Below, piece by piece: positions 62,672 through 64,000 of a DNA stretch of 64,000 nt. The stretch is from the NCBI GenBank assembly GCA_030407085.1, contig CM059582.1:30517001-30581000 (forward strand). The letters are read 5' to 3'. Made by a program: the position numbers and the translations under genes. Under the pieces are notes generated by a model. The model worked only from the letters and a program-made list of their open reading frames with translations, ran no database searches and was not told the origin of the DNA. Position 1 is the first letter of the stretch. The number at the start of each line of letters is the position of its first letter. This DNA is from Trichopria drosophilae (lineage: Eukaryota > Arthropoda > Insecta > Hymenoptera > Diapriidae).

Positions 62672-63840
62672 GTAATCTACTGATCGTCGATAGTGGTTTC
62701 CACGAAGGATGGAGTACACCGATGATCCCGAAACTTCAGCGAGACGATCCGATAACTGTGACCCCGGAGCAAGGCACATGGATCATAAACCTCCTATACG
62801 TAGGCATGGGATTAGGCTCGTTGATACCGCTGGTGGTTATGGATAGAATCGGCAGAAAGTGGACGATGCTTATAGCGGCTATACCAAAGATTTGCAGCTG
62901 GATTATCTTCGCCACCTCCACGAACTACGTTGGTATATACTTCGGCCGATTACTAGCCGGTGTCGGAAACGGCATGACCTGTTCCGTAACTCCAATGTAT
63001 CTGGGAGAAATCAGCAGCAAAAATACTCGTGGACCACTCAGTACATCCATGGCGGTCTGGATTAATGTCGGGATGTTGTTGATTTATGCCATCGGCTTAT
63101 ATTTACCCCGCCTAAAAATGTCTATGATAGCCATGACCATTCCAGTATTATTTGTCTTCAGTTTCATGTGGCTACCAAAGAGTGCCGTCTTCCTAGTTAA
63201 GAAGAATCGATTGAGAAGCGCCGAGAGAGTTCTTAAGTGGTCTCTTGGAAGGGACAACGTCGAAGCCGAATTAGAAGAAGTCAAACGAATCGTTAAGAGC
63301 GAGGAATCGCAAAAAGTCAGCTTTCTGGAGTCATTGAAGGAATCGATTTCCAAAGTGGAAAGTAGGAGAGCCTTTTCCATTGCTGCTATCCTCCTCGGTT
63401 CACTAATTTTCACTGGAGTCGCTCCCATTTTGGCTTATCAATCTTTTATTTTCGACGAAGCTGGATTCGAGGTCTCTTCGGACATTAGTGTAGTTTTGTC
63501 CGGATTTGCAGTGGTGGTGGCAGGCATGTTATGCGTCTCGGTCGTGAAGTACACCGGGAAGAGGCTGCTTCTCCTCGTTTCGGCTCCAGTAACCGTCCTC
63601 TCTCTCGTAGTCATTGCTGTTTTCTTCACGTTGAAGAAGGAAGGAGTCGATATATCCGGCTTTAGGTGGGTGCCGACGGCGTTTATTGTGATTTATGCAC
63701 TGTCTTACGGGCTGGCCATGAATCCACTTCCGCTCAGCTACATTGGCGAGATCTTTCCGTTTGACGTTAAAGTACCTGCTGCCTTGTTTTGTTCCGTCTA
63801 CTACGCTGTCGGAACCGTGATCGTCGTGGAAATTTATCAG
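62672..63840 (+). CDS. MFS sugar transporter (Tret1-like), exon 2, C terminus missing
   Basis: With exon 1 this gives 404 residues of a sugar-porter-family transporter of the plasma membrane, closest in style to insect facilitated trehalose transporters. Features: helix 1 ending before STPMIPKL, the PEQGTWI motif, DRIGRK between helices 2 and 3 (Asp72), R-x-L-x-G-x-GNG and PMYLGEIS in helix 4, KYTGKR between helices 8 and 9, and NPLPLSYIGEIFP in helix 10. Eleven hydrophobic segments are visible; the family has twelve and is usually about 450-500 residues. The frame ends at a GTAATA donor (63841). Reading through gives 18 more codons and a stop. The usual PESP motif after helix 6 is replaced by LPKSAVFLV, so substrate cannot be assumed to be trehalose. 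Confidence 0.9.
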
Positions 63841-64000
63841 GTAATAAACTTTATGACTATAATTTTTTTAAATCAGAGTATTTTGCATTTTTTCTGACTG
63901 CTTCAGATGTTTACGAATGACTAAAACTCATTAATTTATAAAAAAGCTGTATTATAATAGTATTCATGAAAAATTATTTTAAAGCCATCAAAGTGTGCTC

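Noticed and set aside
63084..63428. 114-codon frame antisense to the sugar transporter
   Set aside because: Shadow of the transporter coding strand.

Overview
The window is AT-rich, intron-dominated animal nuclear DNA, almost certainly from an insect. Evidence: two exons of an insect AMPA-type glutamate receptor, an insect trehalose/sugar-transporter-like gene, short GT-AG introns, a Penelope-like retroelement remnant, and a short run of the insect telomeric unit CCTAA/TTAGG. A hymenopteran or similar holometabolous insect is plausible; the sequence alone does not settle the order. There is no bacterial, organellar or viral gene structure, so long open frames are rare and most open frames are chance.

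Layout. 1-8952: repeats and AT-rich intron or intergenic DNA, with a tRNA-like relic at 68, a TTAA-flanked MITE at 985-1790, hairpin chains near 2000 and 3820-4085, and a GC-rich island at 4630-5070. 8953-15916: two consecutive exons of the glutamate receptor amino-terminal domain, split by a 6.7 kb intron. That intron carries a 0.67 kb foldback element (10298-10966), telomere-like repeats, a broken Penelope-like element (13745-14675) and a 'GGGAGCAAAATA' repeat (14760-15215). 15917-21600: AT-rich DNA with a clean inverted-repeat transposon (18741-19559). 21732-22705, minus strand: a leucine-rich-repeat protein of F-box/LRR (FBXL) style. 22706-62050: mostly AT-rich DNA with microsatellites, a 1.2 kb strand-asymmetric pyrimidine tract (about 34980-36240), several GC-rich islands, at least five families of foldback or palindromic elements, and one likely RS-rich exon on the minus strand (54635-54829). 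62279-63840: the first two exons of an MFS sugar transporter related to Tret1, running off the right edge before its last membrane segment.

How it fits together. The two receptor exons join in phase (AAG|GTC) and the second ends with a perfect GTAAGT donor. The rest of the receptor was not found to the right, so either its next introns are extremely long and the LRR and sugar-transporter genes lie inside them, or I missed short exons. Nothing points to a multi-gene system; the genes look functionally unrelated. The most distinctive feature is the density and variety of palindromic, non-autonomous elements. Many are built from short units repeated in both orientations, and several families occur two to five times within 64 kb.
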